A stretch of 64,000 bases of DNA from Reclinomonas americana ATCC 50394. Taxonomy: Eukaryota; Jakobida; Jakobea; Jakobida. Below are positions 45,530 to 57,862 of the stretch, one piece after another. Under the pieces are notes generated by a model. The model worked only from the letters and a program-made list of their open reading frames with translations. It made no database searches and was not told the DNA's origin. The number at the start of each line of letters is the position of its first letter. The first letter of the stretch is position 1. The stretch spans positions 1 to 64,000 of the forward strand of contig PS015081.1 of NCBI GenBank assembly GCA_048213135.1, written 5' to 3'. The translations under genes and the position numbers were made by a program.

Positions 45530-46697
45530 ATGCCCGACCTCGCAGCAAAGCGGCCCTCGCTGGCCGAGCGCCACGGCCACACCGCACAGGCCAACCTGCT
45601 CAACGCCGTGTTGATGGTGGCGGTGGCGGTCCCAGTGGTGTTCTTTGTGCGTGCCTCGTTTGCCACAGCCGCCGCTGCCTCCTCCGCCGACTCGCTGCTC
45701 GACTGGGCGCTGCTCACCGCACGCCAATGGAACCCGCTGGTCGCTGTCAACGTGTACTTTTTCGTCTTTGTGTGCATTGGCTTCTGGCTGCTCTCGCTGG
45801 CGCAAGACTCGACCTGGTGCGCACACACGCTGCTCTCTCTCTCTCTCTCTCGTCAAGCAGTGCATGCTCACTCTCGCGCACACTCGCGTGTGCATGCAGG
45901 TTGATTGATCCCTACTGGACCTTCATCCCGGTTCTCATTGCGCATTTCTACGCTGCTCACCCCGACGCCTCCGACGCCTCCGGCCTTCGCTCCTTCGTGA
46001 CACTGGTGCTGACGTGGTTCTGGGCGGTGCGCCTCACGCACAACTACTTCCGTCGCGAGGAGTGGAACTTTGGCGCGCGCGAGGACTGGCGTTTCACCGA
46101 GTACCGCCAGAAGCTCGGGCGCTGGTGGTGGATCGCGCAGCTGCCGATTGCGTACCTCTCGCAGCAGCTGATGCTGGTGGGCATCACAGTGCCGCTGTAC
46201 GCCGTCAACTTTGCGACCCGGGCACCTGCGTGGGACATGATTGATGTGCTGGCCACGGTGGCGTGTGTCGCCGGCGTGGTCACTGCGTACTTTGCCGACA
46301 CGCAGCTGCACGATTTCATCCGTGCCAATGAGGCGCGAGAGGCCGCCGGTCATAGTTCCGTCTCGCGTTATCCGCGCGGGGTTGTCTCGCTGTGGCACTT
46401 ACTGATTGGCATACAGGCAAGGTGCCAGTGCTGGACACGGGCCTGTGGCGGTACTCGCGGCATCCGAACCACTTTGGTGAGCAGCTCTTCTGGTGGGGCC
46501 TGGCGCTCTTTGCGGTGCGTCTTGGCACGCTGCCGTGGTACTGGTGCATTGCCGGCACCCTCTTCAACACGATTTGCCTGGTGGTTGTCATGCGCATGGT
46601 CGACGATCGAATGCTCGCCCGTCCAGAGCGCCGCGCTGCAGTCGAGGCCTACATACGCCGCACGCCGTTCTGTATTCCGTCGCTGCCTTTCTTCTAA
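45530..46697 (+). CDS. DUF1295 / steroid 5-alpha-reductase-like membrane enzyme
   Basis: Exons 45530-45816, 45900-46348 and 46417-46697 encode 338 residues with consistent phases. The hydrophobic segments (NLLNAVLMVAVAVPVVFFV, VNVYFFVFVCIGFWLLSL, TFIPVLIAHFYA, FVTLVLTWFWAVRL, QLMLVGITVPLYAV, VLATVACVAGVVTAYFAD, ALFAVRLGTLPWYWCI) predict six to seven helices. The signature GLWRYSRHPNHFGEQLFWWG is the conserved C-terminal motif of DUF1295 and the related sterol/steroid reductase and ICMT group. There the Arg-His-Pro-Asn-Glu residues sit at the cofactor site facing the cytosol. DUF1295 enzymes are taken to be NAD(P)H-dependent reductases of lipid substrates; the substrate cannot be told here. 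Length is usual for the family. Its stop is 79 bp before the next start. Confidence 0.9.
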
Positions 46698-46776
46698 GAG
46701 CTGTGGCGGACAGGCAATTCCATTGATTGGCAAGGCGTAAACGACAATTGTGTGTGCACGTGAGTGAGAGACAGAG

Positions 46777-47011
46777 ATGCACTCTCCGTCAGAGGACTCC
46801 ACTGTCAGTTCATGTGGAGGCGCCTCCTCTGCCTCCTCCTCGCCCTCCTCTTCAGTGGCATCGGCGACTGTGACAACAGAGTGGCCTTTGCGTATGCCTC
46901 GCGATGACTCTGACTTGGACGACGCACTGATGGCGCCTTATGAGCGCCTCCAGACACCGTGTTGGCTCTTTGATGTGCATCAGCAGAGGATGCGATGGGC
47001 AAACAAGGTCA

Positions 47012-47042
<31 letters not shown>

Positions 47043-50000
47043 TGAGAGAAGTGTTTGTCATGACAACAAGAATGTGGTTTTTCGTGCTGTATTCTTGACG
47101 ATGCGTGTGTGTATGAGAAAAGGGAGTACTGCGTGTGTATGTGTGTGAGAGTGTGTGTGTGTGAGAGAGAGGGAGACTCTGTGCACTTTTTCTGATATGT
47201 GCGCCGAGTTTGGCAACTACGCGCGCGAACGTTGTCGAATAGTAACTGTGTTTTGGGAGAGTGTGTGTGAGTGTGAGACCATGACACGTGAGACACACAC
47301 GCAGAGAGCTAGTGACAGAATGTGAGGATGTGCGGGAGAATGTGTGTGCAAATGGGTGTGCGAGAATGGGAATCTTTGGCGAATACCCTTGTCGTTAGTC
47401 ATTTGCCTGTGAGCAGTCACACTTCGTCTCACACACACTCTCACTCTCTCTCACACACACCCGCGTTCTATTGCCATTCCTCCTACCCGCAATGTTTTCG
47501 CTAAATCCGTCGCCTGGTTTCTCCCCATTGGTCACCGTCACCAATAAACAATAATTACAGCCGGCGTTGGCGTTCTGGAGATCGGAGTCGCTGGAGGAGT
47601 TCCGCGCGCGCGATTTCAGCGACAATACACCGGAAACCGACTGGCAAGTGCGAGACGTGATTACGCGTTCTGTGCACGATCCTGCGGCGTCGTCCCACGC
47701 GTTGTGGACTTTTTATCCAAAGGTCTGTCTCACTCTCTTCCTCCCTCAATTGATCATTGTTCACTCATGGATTGTCTGTCTCTCTGTCTCCCCGTTGCAG
47801 GGTCGGGCAGTGCAGGCTTCGATCACCATGACTGGTTTCGAGATCCGAACCGGTCGCCGGCTATTGTTTGTCGAAGCCATTCCGCGTGTCGAGTCCACCG
47901 ACCACAAGAGGCTAGTGCGATGGGCCGAGGCCTCCCGTTTCATCACCACCATGGTGACGATTTACACGGACGGTTTGTGTGTTGGGTTCGCTCTCCGCGC
48001 CAGCTGCACACTGTGGTGCTCATCCTGTCGTTGCAGAGGGTCAGATTGCCGCCCGCAATCACTCGGCCATGAAGTGCTTTCACGACTGTGAGGTGTCGCA
48101 TGGAGTGACGAGTCTCGATTCCATTTACGACGTGCTCGGTCCCGCCGACGGCCCGCACGCGCAGTCGTCGTCGTGTGTGCGCCGCACGGCGTCCAACACC
48201 GAGTCCGAGAACGTGACGTGCGATTGCCCAAGAGTTGCGTCGTCCGCGTGGTCCCTTGTTTGCTGCCGAAGCTAACGATAACCACAACCAACAGTGCGAT
48301 CGCAATGCAAGCCACTGGCGCTCGCAGTTCATGGCTCACGTGGTGGATCGCACACTGGTGCAACTCATTGTCGAGCGCACTTTCTTCGAGGGCGACACTG
48401 TGGAGTTTCCGCGTGTGTTGATCAGTGCCAATGGCCACATTCGGTGAGCAGTAAGCAATCCTGCAAGCACACACAGGAAGCAATCCTCACCTCTCTCCCC
48501 TCAAAAAAAAACACACAGATACCACAGCATCATGGCACGCCGCATTCGCGATCCGTCCGCCGAGGGCTCGATGGTCGTCGTCGTTCAGGAGGACGATGTC
48601 ACGCAACTCACTACGACAAGCCAACAGCTGTCGGCCATGGAGGAGACGTTGATGCACTTCCAGATGCCAGTCGCCATGCTCTCCCTGTCGCTGCAGTCCG
48701 GACAGGTGCGCGTTCCTCCTGCTGCTGACAGACACTGCTGACACTCACTTTCCCGCCGACAGCGCTCATCGTTGAACATGGACAATGCGCGACACAACCT
48801 GCGCGTGGTGGCCTCCAGCTGTGGTTTCCGAGAGCTCTTGCGACCGTCGACAGATTTGTTTGTGTCGACGGTGGTCGCCAGCGATCAGGATGCGGCTGTG
48901 AGCGCGGTAGTTCGCTGCTTGCAAACCATGAGCGTCACCGAGGTGCAGGTGTCGTGCGTCGGCAATGCGAGCTCGGTTCTGCAGTGTCAGTTCAAGTTGA
49001 CGCCCGTGTCAAAACAAGTTACGAGAGCGAAGTCCGTGTGGTCGTTTGCACGTTGTGGCTCACATCTGTGGTCGCAGACGGATGTCATTCACTCAGTGCT
49101 GCTCGAGGTCACCGATATCACGCATCGTGTGCACGATCAGACGACGCTCTCCGTTTTTCAGGATATCTTTAGGTGCGTATATGCGTTCATGAGGTCCGCT
49201 GTGTGTGGTAATGTGCTGACGCTTGTTGCTGGTTGTTAGTAATCTGTTTGCCGGCGTGCTGGTGGTAAATGTTCCGCCGGGTGCGGAGGAGAGCGAACAG
49301 CACTTCCTGGAGGCTGCGACGGTCCACGGAACCAACGCACTTGCGTGCGAGATGCTCGGTCGCGACTCGTCAGCCGGTATGCATCTGCCGGCACGTCTCT
49401 GCCTCCCTTTCCCACCTCACCCTGTTCTGCCTCCAGCGTTGTGGTCGGAAGATGGCTTGCCGTTCCTGCAGGCATGTGCACCGTTGGCGAACGAAGCTGG
49501 CATGGTGCAGGCCTGCATACAAGCGATCCGGACAAACTCTGCGTGGATGCTGCAGCGCATCACGCTGCCGAGCAAGAAGCACTACCACGTGCGAGTGTTC
49601 CCGCTCACCTCGCCTCACCAAATCGGCATTGCACTCCTCAACGTCACCGACCGCGTGGCAGTGGAGAACAAGCTGCAGTTGCGTTTCTCCTCCTCCTCAA
49701 CAGCTGCCGTTGCCATGCTGACAGCCGTCGCAGACTGCTGAAGCAGGCGCTGGAGAGTTCATCGGAGGGCATTCTTGTGGTGGAGCAGTACGATCGCTCC
49801 CCCGAGTATCCGGTTGCCTTTGTCAACGAGACAGCTGAGCGCATTCTCGGACACAGCTATCGGTTGGTGGCATCTCTTCTTCCTCCTTTCGAGTGCGAGC
49901 GTTTTCCTAATCACACACACTCATCACAGCGCTCTACTATCACCACCGTGGTTTGACGAGAAAACTCCGACCATGGTCCCTTCGGAGGCCACCATGTCGC

Positions 50001-52405
50001 AAATCCCATTGTCGGTGAGTCAGACGGCAGGCTGCTGAGCCCTTGTGTATGCATTGCTTTCTAACTTGCCATTCGATGCAGCCACTGCCGCGTGCCAAGT
50101 GTCTGCTGGCCGCCCTCCGGCAGCGCGACATTGATCCCAGCGAGTTGAAGAAGCTCAGCGAGGCACTGTATTCGCCCAGCTCCACCGCCATTGAGATCTC
50201 CATGGGTGGCCAGTCGTGGATGTGGAGTGTCACCCGCCTGCCGTGCGTTTTTTTATGTCTGCTTGTGAGACGCTCGCCAACAGAGCTCTTACCGATCCAT
50301 CATCTTGTTGTTTGCTCGCGTGAACCAGTCCGTGTCGTGACGAAGGCGTCACACAGTACGTGTGTGTGATGACAGACATTACGGATCGCAAGGAGTTCGA
50401 GCGGCAGCTGGAGGAGGCCAAGTATGCGGCCGAGAAGGCCAATGTGGCCAAGAGCGAGTTCCTGTCCAACATGAGTCACGGTACGTGCAGGCTTCGGTGG
50501 TCTGTAAACGCCGCATGCAAAGTTTGTTGATTTGTTTGCTCGTCGCAGAAATCCGCACACCACTCAACTCGGTGCTCGGCATGGCCAATGTGCTGATGGA
50601 GACTGATTTGACGCCGATGCAGCAGGACTGTGTGGATACCATCAACCTCGGCGGCAACATTTTGCTGGGTCTCATTCAGGACGGTGCGCTGTTTCTGCTG
50701 CATCCTCCTTCGCTCATGACGACTCACTTTTGTCATGNNNNNNNNNNNNNNNNNNNNNNNNNNNNNNNNNNNNNNNNNNNNNNNNNNNNNNNNNNNNNNN
50801 NNNNNNNNNNNNNNNNNNNNNNNNNNNNNNNNNNNNNNNNNNNNNNNNNNNNNNNNNNNNNNNNNNNNNNNNNNNNNNNNNNNNNNNNNNNNNNNNNNNN
50901 NNNNNNNNNNNNNNNNNNNNNNNNNNNNNNNNNNNNNNNNNNNNNNNNNNNNNNNNNNNNNNNNNNNNNNNNNNNNNNNNNNNNNNNNNNNNNNNNNNNN
51001 NNNNNNNNNNNNNNNNNNNNNNNNNNNNNNNNNNNNNNNNNNNNNNNNNNNNNNNNNNNNNNNNNNTGCGCCTTCGGCTGCCGTGCCGCCGGCCGCCGGC
51101 GAGGCTGCCGCTAGCGCTACGCCGCTGTCAAAACCGGTGGTGCTGACCGAATTCAGCGCGGATCGAGTGCGGCGGCGAAGAACCCGACGGGCGAACTCGG
51201 CACCGGACTCACTCGACGCACTTCTCGCGTCGCGACAACGATCGGCGATCAGTGCCGATAACTCCAGATCGCCACCGCCCAGCGTTGGTGATTTGCTGAC
51301 AGTGACTGCGCCGGTGGTGGCGGCGGCCATCTCCGGCAGCAGCACGACATCGTTGGCAACAGGCACCGATATCAGCTCTGGTATTCGCCACCGATCGCAA
51401 GAGTTGATGCCGCCCGTGGACCGTGCAGCTCATTTCGCCCCCACCGTTGATCCGCTGTCACCCTCCAGCCTGCTGGTGGAGGGCCATTTGTCGGCCTCGG
51501 CCATCTCCGACTTGTCTCCGTCTGCCACTGCCGCGGCGCCGTTGCACGTTGCCGACGTGAGACCACCGCCGACTCGCTCCGTAACCATTGTGGCACCTCC
51601 AAACCCGCCGCCGGCCACTGACACTGCCGGGTCCGACAGGGCGGCGGCGGCCGCAGGCAGCAAGAGTGCCGCAGGTGCACATAACACCCTTCCTCCTCTT
51701 TGTTGAAGCTGTGTCGTACTCACAACGCGCGTTGCAGGCGACGAGCATTTGGCCCCGTTGCACATTCTGGTGGTCGAAGACAACCCGATGAACACGGTGC
51801 GCTGGCTCACTACTTTTTCCGGGCTGCGTGCCTGCTCTATATCACTCACGTTGTGCATACCGTCGCAGAAAGTTGTCACTCGCATGCTGCAACAACTGGG
51901 CCACACGGCGGAGGTGTGTGTCAACGGCCTTCGAGCAGTCGAGATGCTGAACGAGAGGCCGGAGGTTTTTGACTGTGTGCTCATGGATCTGGTAAGTGCT
52001 GGTCGGCTTGCCAATGCTGCTGCTCTCCTGCACCTGACTCTTCTTCGCGTGACAGAACATGAGTGAGATGGACGGCATCACGGCCACGGTGGAAGTACGC
52101 AAGGTGACGCGCAGCGCGATCTCTCTTGTTGTCGTGTGATGCTGTAGTTGGTGCTCACTGCAGCGACGCAGAATCCACTCACACGAAAAGTATTCATCGC
52201 TGGGCTTACCGCCGATGCCCGAGTGGAGACACGCGAGCAGTGCAAAGAGGCCGGCATGAACGCATTTTTGATGAAGCCAATCCAGCGCAAGCGCCTCGTT
52301 GCATGCTTGGCGTGCTGCTGCAAGTACCGCACATTAGTGCGGTCAGGAGTGCTCGACGCCGCACATGCGGTCGTCTTGGCGGAAGAAAACGACAGTGCAG
52401 TCTGA
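46777..52405 (+). CDS. Soluble hybrid histidine kinase with four PAS domains and receiver
   Basis: About 20 exons: 46777-47007, 47561-47722, 47801-47972, 48037-48212, 48295-48443, 48519-48705, 48763-49005, 49078-49172, 49240-49376, 49437-49677, 49734-49862, 49930-50014, 50082-50242, 50329-50480 and 50549-50683; then a gap; then 51067-51674, 51738-51796, 51869-51991, 52056-52094 and 52148-52405. Four PAS-like units are visible, starting near PYERLQTPCWLFD, MPVAMLSLSL, NLFAGVLVVNV and ALESSSEGILVVEQ; two end in VTDIT-type strands (EVTDITHRV, VMTDITDRK). HisKA follows with the phosphorylated His in FLSNMSHEIRTPLNSVLG. The ATPase domain must lie in the 329-N gap. A 200-residue Ser/Pro/Ala/Arg linker leads to a receiver (ILVVEDNPMN, phospho-Asp in VLMDLN, MSEMDG, GLTADA, FLMKPI). 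No TM segment: probably a cytosolic sensor phosphorelay. Introns rule out bacterial contamination. Confidence 0.9.
50738..51066. other. Assembly gap over the histidine-kinase ATPase domain
   Basis: 329 N between the HisKA helix pair (ending LLGLIQD) and the low-complexity linker. This is shorter than a complete HATPase_c coding sequence plus introns, so the real gap is probably longer. Confidence 0.85.
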
Positions 52406-52465
52406 CAAGACTGACCACAAACAACTCAAGATAATGTAAATCGACCATGTAATCGCAATTGTCGA
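52406..52465. terminator. 60-bp convergent 3' junction with TGTAA motifs
   Basis: Only 60 bp lie between the stop codons of the histidine kinase (+) and the ARID gene (-). TGTAA occurs at 52435-52439 and 52448-52452, and the segment is AT-richer than its surroundings. TGTAA is a poly(A) signal in several algae and protists; its use here is a guess. Confidence 0.35.
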
Positions 52466-55400
52466 TCACACGGAGCGACCGCGCACCGCCACCTTGGCCA
52501 GCAGGTCGAGGCAGGTGTTCTTCAGCGCCGCCGCGTGCTCCTCACTGTTGGAAATGTGAAGCAGCGCGTCCAGCAACGTGCTCTCGTGTGCCGCCAGAAT
52601 GTCGCTGTTCGAGAGACACCCGAGAGTGAGAAAGCGAGACCACCGCTGGACAACTAACCGCAGACACAAACCGTTGACGCTTGTCCCAGGCCAGCGCATT
52701 CAACATCTCCACACATGCACCATACAAATCCCACCGAATCTGGTACAGCTCCTCCGTGATGTTGGCGGCCATGGCGTCGCCAGTGGGTGACATTGGTGAC
52801 ATGGCCGAGTCGGCGGCGGCGGCGGCAGCAGCAGCAGCAGTCGCAGCCGGGACATCAGTGTCGGTGCCACTGGCAGCGGCCTCGGCCGCCTCCAATCGTC
52901 GACTTTGGCGCAGCTCACGAATCCACGCCTCCTGCTTCCACGCCATCAGCTTCTTGTCGGCGTCGACCAGCGACAGTGACGGTGGCTTGGCAAGAATCTG
53001 CAGTGCCGCCTGCACACAGCCGGTAACCGCCGCTGCAGGCACATGTGTGGGGTAGCCGCGACGTGGCTGGCACGGGATCTCCCACTCAAAGTCACTCTCC
53101 TGCGGTCCTGGTGTTGACGAGCGCGAAAGTTGCGACTGCGACTGCGACTGGGATTGAGATTGAGACGCGTCAAAGTCGCCCTCCATGGCCATGTCCGCGT
53201 CATCTGCAGAGGCCGCAGGTACTGGCGTGGACGGAGGCGGCATTGCCGCGGCCGAGTCCTCGCTCATCTCTGACAGCTGTCCCGACGAGGCCACAGATGG
53301 CGGCATGCTGGACGCCGATGCAGATGCCGGTGCCGGTGGTGGGGGCGGTGGCGGTGGTGGTGGTGGCGGTGGCTTGCTCATGCGCATTCTGACAAACGCC
53401 TCGATGCACTTGGCGCACGAGACGGCGCACTCGACCAGGTTGATTTCGTGGTGCGGGTGATCCGGATCACGTGGATGTATTCCATCGCCCTGCCCCAGTG
53501 CGAGCATGAGTGTTAGAGACAGGGTGAAACGGAGGGGAAAGTGAAGGCGCTCACCGTGAGAATTTCGGCAAGAGTGTCCACCAGCAAGTCGAACACACGC
53601 GGCTGCACTGCCCATCCACTGTTTTCCACCACCTGGCGCAAGGCACGTTGATGCGCATCCCAATGCTTGTCAAGAAGCAGAGTGAGAGCCTGCGTGAGCG
53701 GAAAGCATCAATAATCAGCGAAGGAGAACGAGGAGTCAGTGCGACAGATTCCCTAGCACGCAACCCAAGTGGCGGCGGCCAGCACCAGCAGGCTCGAGTG
53801 GCGGCGAATGACATGGCACAGCTCCTGTGCCAGCAGGCCTGCAAAGTCGGTCGACAAGAGACTCGCTTGCCTCGACGATGGTCGGCGCTGACGGTCATGC
53901 TGCGGTTGCTCCACTTCCACCGATACGACATTGCAGACTAGGTGCAAGGCCTGTCGCACATGTCGCGCCTCCACCACGCGCATATGTCGGTTGCCGCGGC
54001 AGGACAGACGCAAGACAGCCACAATGAGTTGTTGCACACGCGGATTGGTCGCAAAAGCACGCGCGTTGGCCACTTGGAACGACAATCGCGACAGCGTCTC
54101 CAACGATACAGTCAGCGCTTCGCGTGACACCTCCAGCTCCTCGATCGGTAGCGGATACTCATACGACACCCCGTTGTACACCTGCAATACCACGGGTGAG
54201 CAGCACGCACGGTGAATACGCGAGATGGAGAGAGACAGGGTGCCGCGACGCAACATCGGCGTACAGGTCATCCTCAGCGGGGAGAAACGCTCGGCCGAAA
54301 GGATTCGAGTCGGCGCGTGCACGCTTCACACCCGGTGCCGCGATTGCCTCTTGGCGATCCTCGTCATCTTCGTCGTCGTACTCATCGTCTGCGCCACCAA
54401 AGAATGCATCCTCGAGTTTTCGCAGATGCTCCCGACCCTCGTCGGCAATCGCAGTGGGAATACGCGGTGACTCGGCCACTGCGAGGACAGATTTCCGATT
54501 GGCACATGATGCGCAGACGCGACATACCAAGCTCGCTCTCACGCTCCCCGTACCGGTAAAGACAAACGCGGGGTCGTTGAGCTCCAACAGGTAGTGCAGC
54601 GATTTGAGGCCCCAACGCACTTGCTCGGCCATGCCGCACTCGAGCGAGCAGCGCACACGTCGAACAAGCGCCTCCGAGATGGTCTCTGTGCCGCCTACGT
54701 GAGATGCAAGGCGACCATGCTGGGTACACACAACATCGCGACCGCAACTGTGGGTCGATTCGTGCTGCTGTTGTGCAGCGCGCACGGCGGCAATGGCGTT
54801 TTGCGGTCGGGGAACAGACGAGAGTCGGTAGTCTGCTCAGCAATTTCTCTTCAGGAACCACTGTCGGTCTCGCAGATCGCGGCCGGGAAACAACGCACCT
54901 TGCATCTGGGAGAGTCCGGCTGGCGTCAAGTTGAGCTTGCGTGCCGGTCGGAACCGATACGGGTGCTGGAAGTCCCACAGATTTTGCAAGTCGGCGATAC
55001 TCGGCTGCGACGGCGCACCGACCGGCTTCTCCACCGGCAACGACAAGCGGTAGGCGCGTCGAAGCTCAGGTGGGGCCGATGGTCCTGGGTCGGGCGGCGG
55101 CTGCGCGGGGCGCTCAGTCGGCGGGAGAGCGCCAGTGACGCCCTGTTGCGGAGCCGGCAGCGCCGCCTGCATGGCGTCGTAGCTGCGCGACACGCGATGA
55201 TGAGAGGACAAACAATTAACAGCCTCACGGTTCTATCTCACTTACTTGGTATAGTACGGCATCGGCACCTTGGCTGGATCGGCCGGGCTCAGCATGGTCT
55301 CCACCGTCGGTCCCGAGCGCTCCATCCCATCCGCACCCTCCTCACTGCGCCGACGCGCTCTCCGCGACGAATAATCGAATGCCGTATCCTGCGCCGCACG

Positions 55401-56154
55401 CACCGAGCTCAGCCGCAACGGGCGCGAGCTCCCACCACCAGCAGCCGGCGGTGGCGCCATTCCAATCGGCGGCGGCAAGCCAAATGAGCGGAACGAGTCA
55501 CGGAATGACATGCCACCTCCCGCACCACCGCCAAAGCCCACAGCCGACGGGCCTCCAGTCGCCGGCCCGCCAGTCAGCGGGTCGCCGGCCACCTGCTTTG
55601 GTCGCCGACCACCACGACCGCGACCAGTGCCTGTGTCGAGCGGCTGCTGCGTCGGCACCAGCTCACGATTCCACCGAAAGCGCTCCTCCAGTGGCAACAG
55701 GAAGCGCTCATACGTGCGGCGCAACACAAACGACGCCGAGGTGATGGTCTTTGGGAGGTGGAAGGCACGTGCCACCTCTTGCCACACTTTGCGATTGATC
55801 ACCTGTTGTGTGGAGGAGGAAGTGAGAGAGAGTGAGAGAGGGGAGCGCGCCAAAAAATGCATGTCAATCAATCACAATGCACCTCCTCCAGTCCACCTCG
55901 CGAGTTGACCTCGCGCCACAGCACATACAAGTCGACTTCGCGCCCGCCTAGTGTGGGCGCACGCGCAGGCTCCACATTGTAGGCCTCCAACAGTGCGCGA
56001 TACACCTGTGTGTGTGTGCGTGTGAGTGACAGGTGACAAGAGAGAGTGTGCGTGAGAGAGAATAACGCACAGTTTCAAAGAGAGTGCGATCGGCTTGCAA
56101 GTCCGACCATGTGGTCGAGGAGTACGGCGCAAGAGAGCCTTTCCACTCCAACAT
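52466..56154 (-). CDS. ARID2: ARID2/RSC9-like SWI/SNF (PBAF/RSC) subunit
   Basis: Exons in order: 56071-56154, 55883-56005, 55246-55802, 54899-55182, 54554-54694, 54255-54478, 53765-54181, 53555-53689, 52672-53489 and 52466-52604, 973 residues with every phase matching. Residues 15-110 form an ARID DNA-binding domain: WSDLQADRTLFETVYRALLE, GGREVDLYVLWREVNSRGGLEE, KVWQEVARAFHLPK and TITSASFVLRRTYERFLLP. A Gly/Pro/Arg-rich stretch leads to an armadillo-like helical part typical of ARID2 and yeast RSC9 (ALVRRVRCSLECGMAEQVRW, SREALTVSLETLSRLSFQ, VRQALHLVCNVVSVEVEQ). The end is rich in Pro and Gln-Ser runs. ARID2 targets the PBAF/RSC chromatin remodeller; the C-terminal RFX and zinc-finger parts of animal ARID2 were not seen. 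Its start is only 32 bp after the stop of the upstream gene. Confidence 0.85.
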
Positions 56155-56186
56155 CACGAAAGACAACTCTCAAGTGAAATTTCTTT

Positions 56187-57662
56187 TCATTCAATATGCT
56201 GCTCGGCGAGCTTGACCACGCGCACTCGCGGTCTCTTGGTCTTGGTCACCAGCAGCACAATAGAGGCCGTGGCCGTCAACGCAAACGACACCAACGTGAG
56301 GAAGAATCCGTAGCCGAATTGCGACGGACCGCCGACCAATTGCAGGTAGGTGTTGTTGCAGGGAATGCTGTGCGCAAAGACCGCCCAGTAGGTGACAAAG
56401 GTGCCGAGGAGGAAGAGGCCGCCGACTGCGCCGAGGATCTTGCAGACTCGCATCAGGGGCACGGATCTGATGAAGAGGGGGGGGAAGGGAAGGGGAAAGA
56501 CGGCAGTCAGTAGGCTGGTGGCAGAACAACACCAGCTGCATGTCTCGCACGTGGTGGCGTCCCTGATTAACTGCGAATTGTGCCTCCCTCTGCTACCCCA
56601 GAGACTGCTCAAGTACAACAACTTGTGTGTCAGTCCTTGCCTCTCCTTGTGGCCTTCATCGGCGAACTTCTCGAGTCGCAACTGCCTCCTGCCAGCTGTG
56701 TCGCTGCTTGTGTTTCCTCCTGCCTTCCATGCCACAGCTATCTCACTGCTTGCTGCTGAGTTGTGCTACCCTCCGAGTCACTGCTTGTCTTGCCACCAGC
56801 TGCTTCAATCCTTTTCTCTCCTTCTGCCCTCCGAATCGCACCTGTCTCACCGCTCTGCTTGTCTCTGAGTTGTACCCTGAGAGACTGCTCGGCAGCAACT
56901 TGGTCTCGTTCTTCGTCTCTCCTTCTGCCCTCCGAATCGTAGTTGTCTCACTGCTTGTCTGAGTCGCGCCTCTTCCGTCTGCTCTCAGAGACTGCTCTAC
57001 AGCAACTTGGTCTCGTTCTTCGTCTCTCCTTCTGCCCTCCGAATCGCAGTTCTTCTCACCGCCCTGCTTGTCTCTGAATTGTGCTTCCCTTCTGCCAGAG
57101 ACTGCCTGCCTTACCACCAGCTGTCTCGACCCTTGTCTCTCCGAGTCGCAGTTGTCTCTTGCCTGTTTTATCGCTGACTGTCTCTGAGTCGCGCCTCTCC
57201 CTTCTGCCCTCGACAGCACCTGTCTCCCTCCTCCCTTCTTCCTCTCTCCCCTTCCTCAACTTGGACTTTGGATGCGGGAATCCCGTCAAGTCTCGCGACA
57301 TGTGCGCCGCCGCAATGACACACGTGACACAGCCGGCGGCGGTGACCACAGTGGCCATGAGCGCCAGGGCCAAACACAGATTGTTGCTGTGATACCACAC
57401 TTTCCACGCAGTGCAGAGGCCCGTGCGTTCACGCATCTGCTCTATCCAGTTGAGACAGCCAATGGACTCACAGATGTTGATCAGAGAGACCTGCGTGTGT
57501 GTGTGCGCTCAGTCAACACACTGACTCACTCACATCTCTCTCTCCCATTCACTCAACTGTCTGTTCTCTTGAGACTGCCCAGGGCGAGGCGAGACCAAAC
57601 GACTCGAGAATGGTCGACATGCAGAAGAAGGCCGCACAGAGGATGAGCTGTGCGGCTGTCAT
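56187..57662 (-). CDS. Claudin/PMP22-like four-TM protein
   Basis: Exons 57576-57662, about 57261-57490 and 56187-56466 encode about 198 residues. Four hydrophobic segments are visible: AAQLILCAAFFCMSTILESF, NNLCLALALMATVVTAAGCV, VCKILGAVGGLFLLGTFVTY and YGFFLTLVSFALTATASIVL. The first loop contains RTGLCTAWKVWYH, reminiscent of the GLWxxC region of the claudin/PMP22/SUR7 group. The C-terminus is basic (TKTKRPRVRVVKL). The family relation is inferred from topology and this weak motif only. The 0.8-kb intron between exons 2 and 3 is a minisatellite. Two alternative donors (57266 or 57260) keep the frame. Confidence 0.6.
56560..57240. repeat. Minisatellite intron, units of about 40-115 bp
   Basis: Degenerate tandem units share the anchors GAGACTGCTC, AGCAACTTGGTCTCGTTC, TCGTCTCTCCTTCTGCCCTC, CGAATCGxAGTT and TCACxGCxCTGCTTGTCT. 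The clearest pair is at about 56878-56960 and 56990-57075. The repeat fills the second intron of the four-TM gene. Confidence 0.85.
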
Positions 57663-57862
57663 TGTTAATTACGACGTCGAGAGAGTGACTGAGGACATCA
57701 ACGAGGACAACTTCATTCTCCGATCATCTTCTCGACGTTCCGCTCAGCCAGTCAGCGTCTCTCACTGGTCGTCGTCTGAGTCCTGCAGCGTGAATATAGA
57801 GGAGCTCTTCTTGGAGGCGCTCGACGGGGCTGCGGAACGGGCAGGCGCAAACGGAGCGTCGA

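Noticed and set aside
46777-52405. Bacterial contamination as source of the histidine kinase
   Set aside because: The gene has about 19 introns with the same splice signals and composition as its neighbours.
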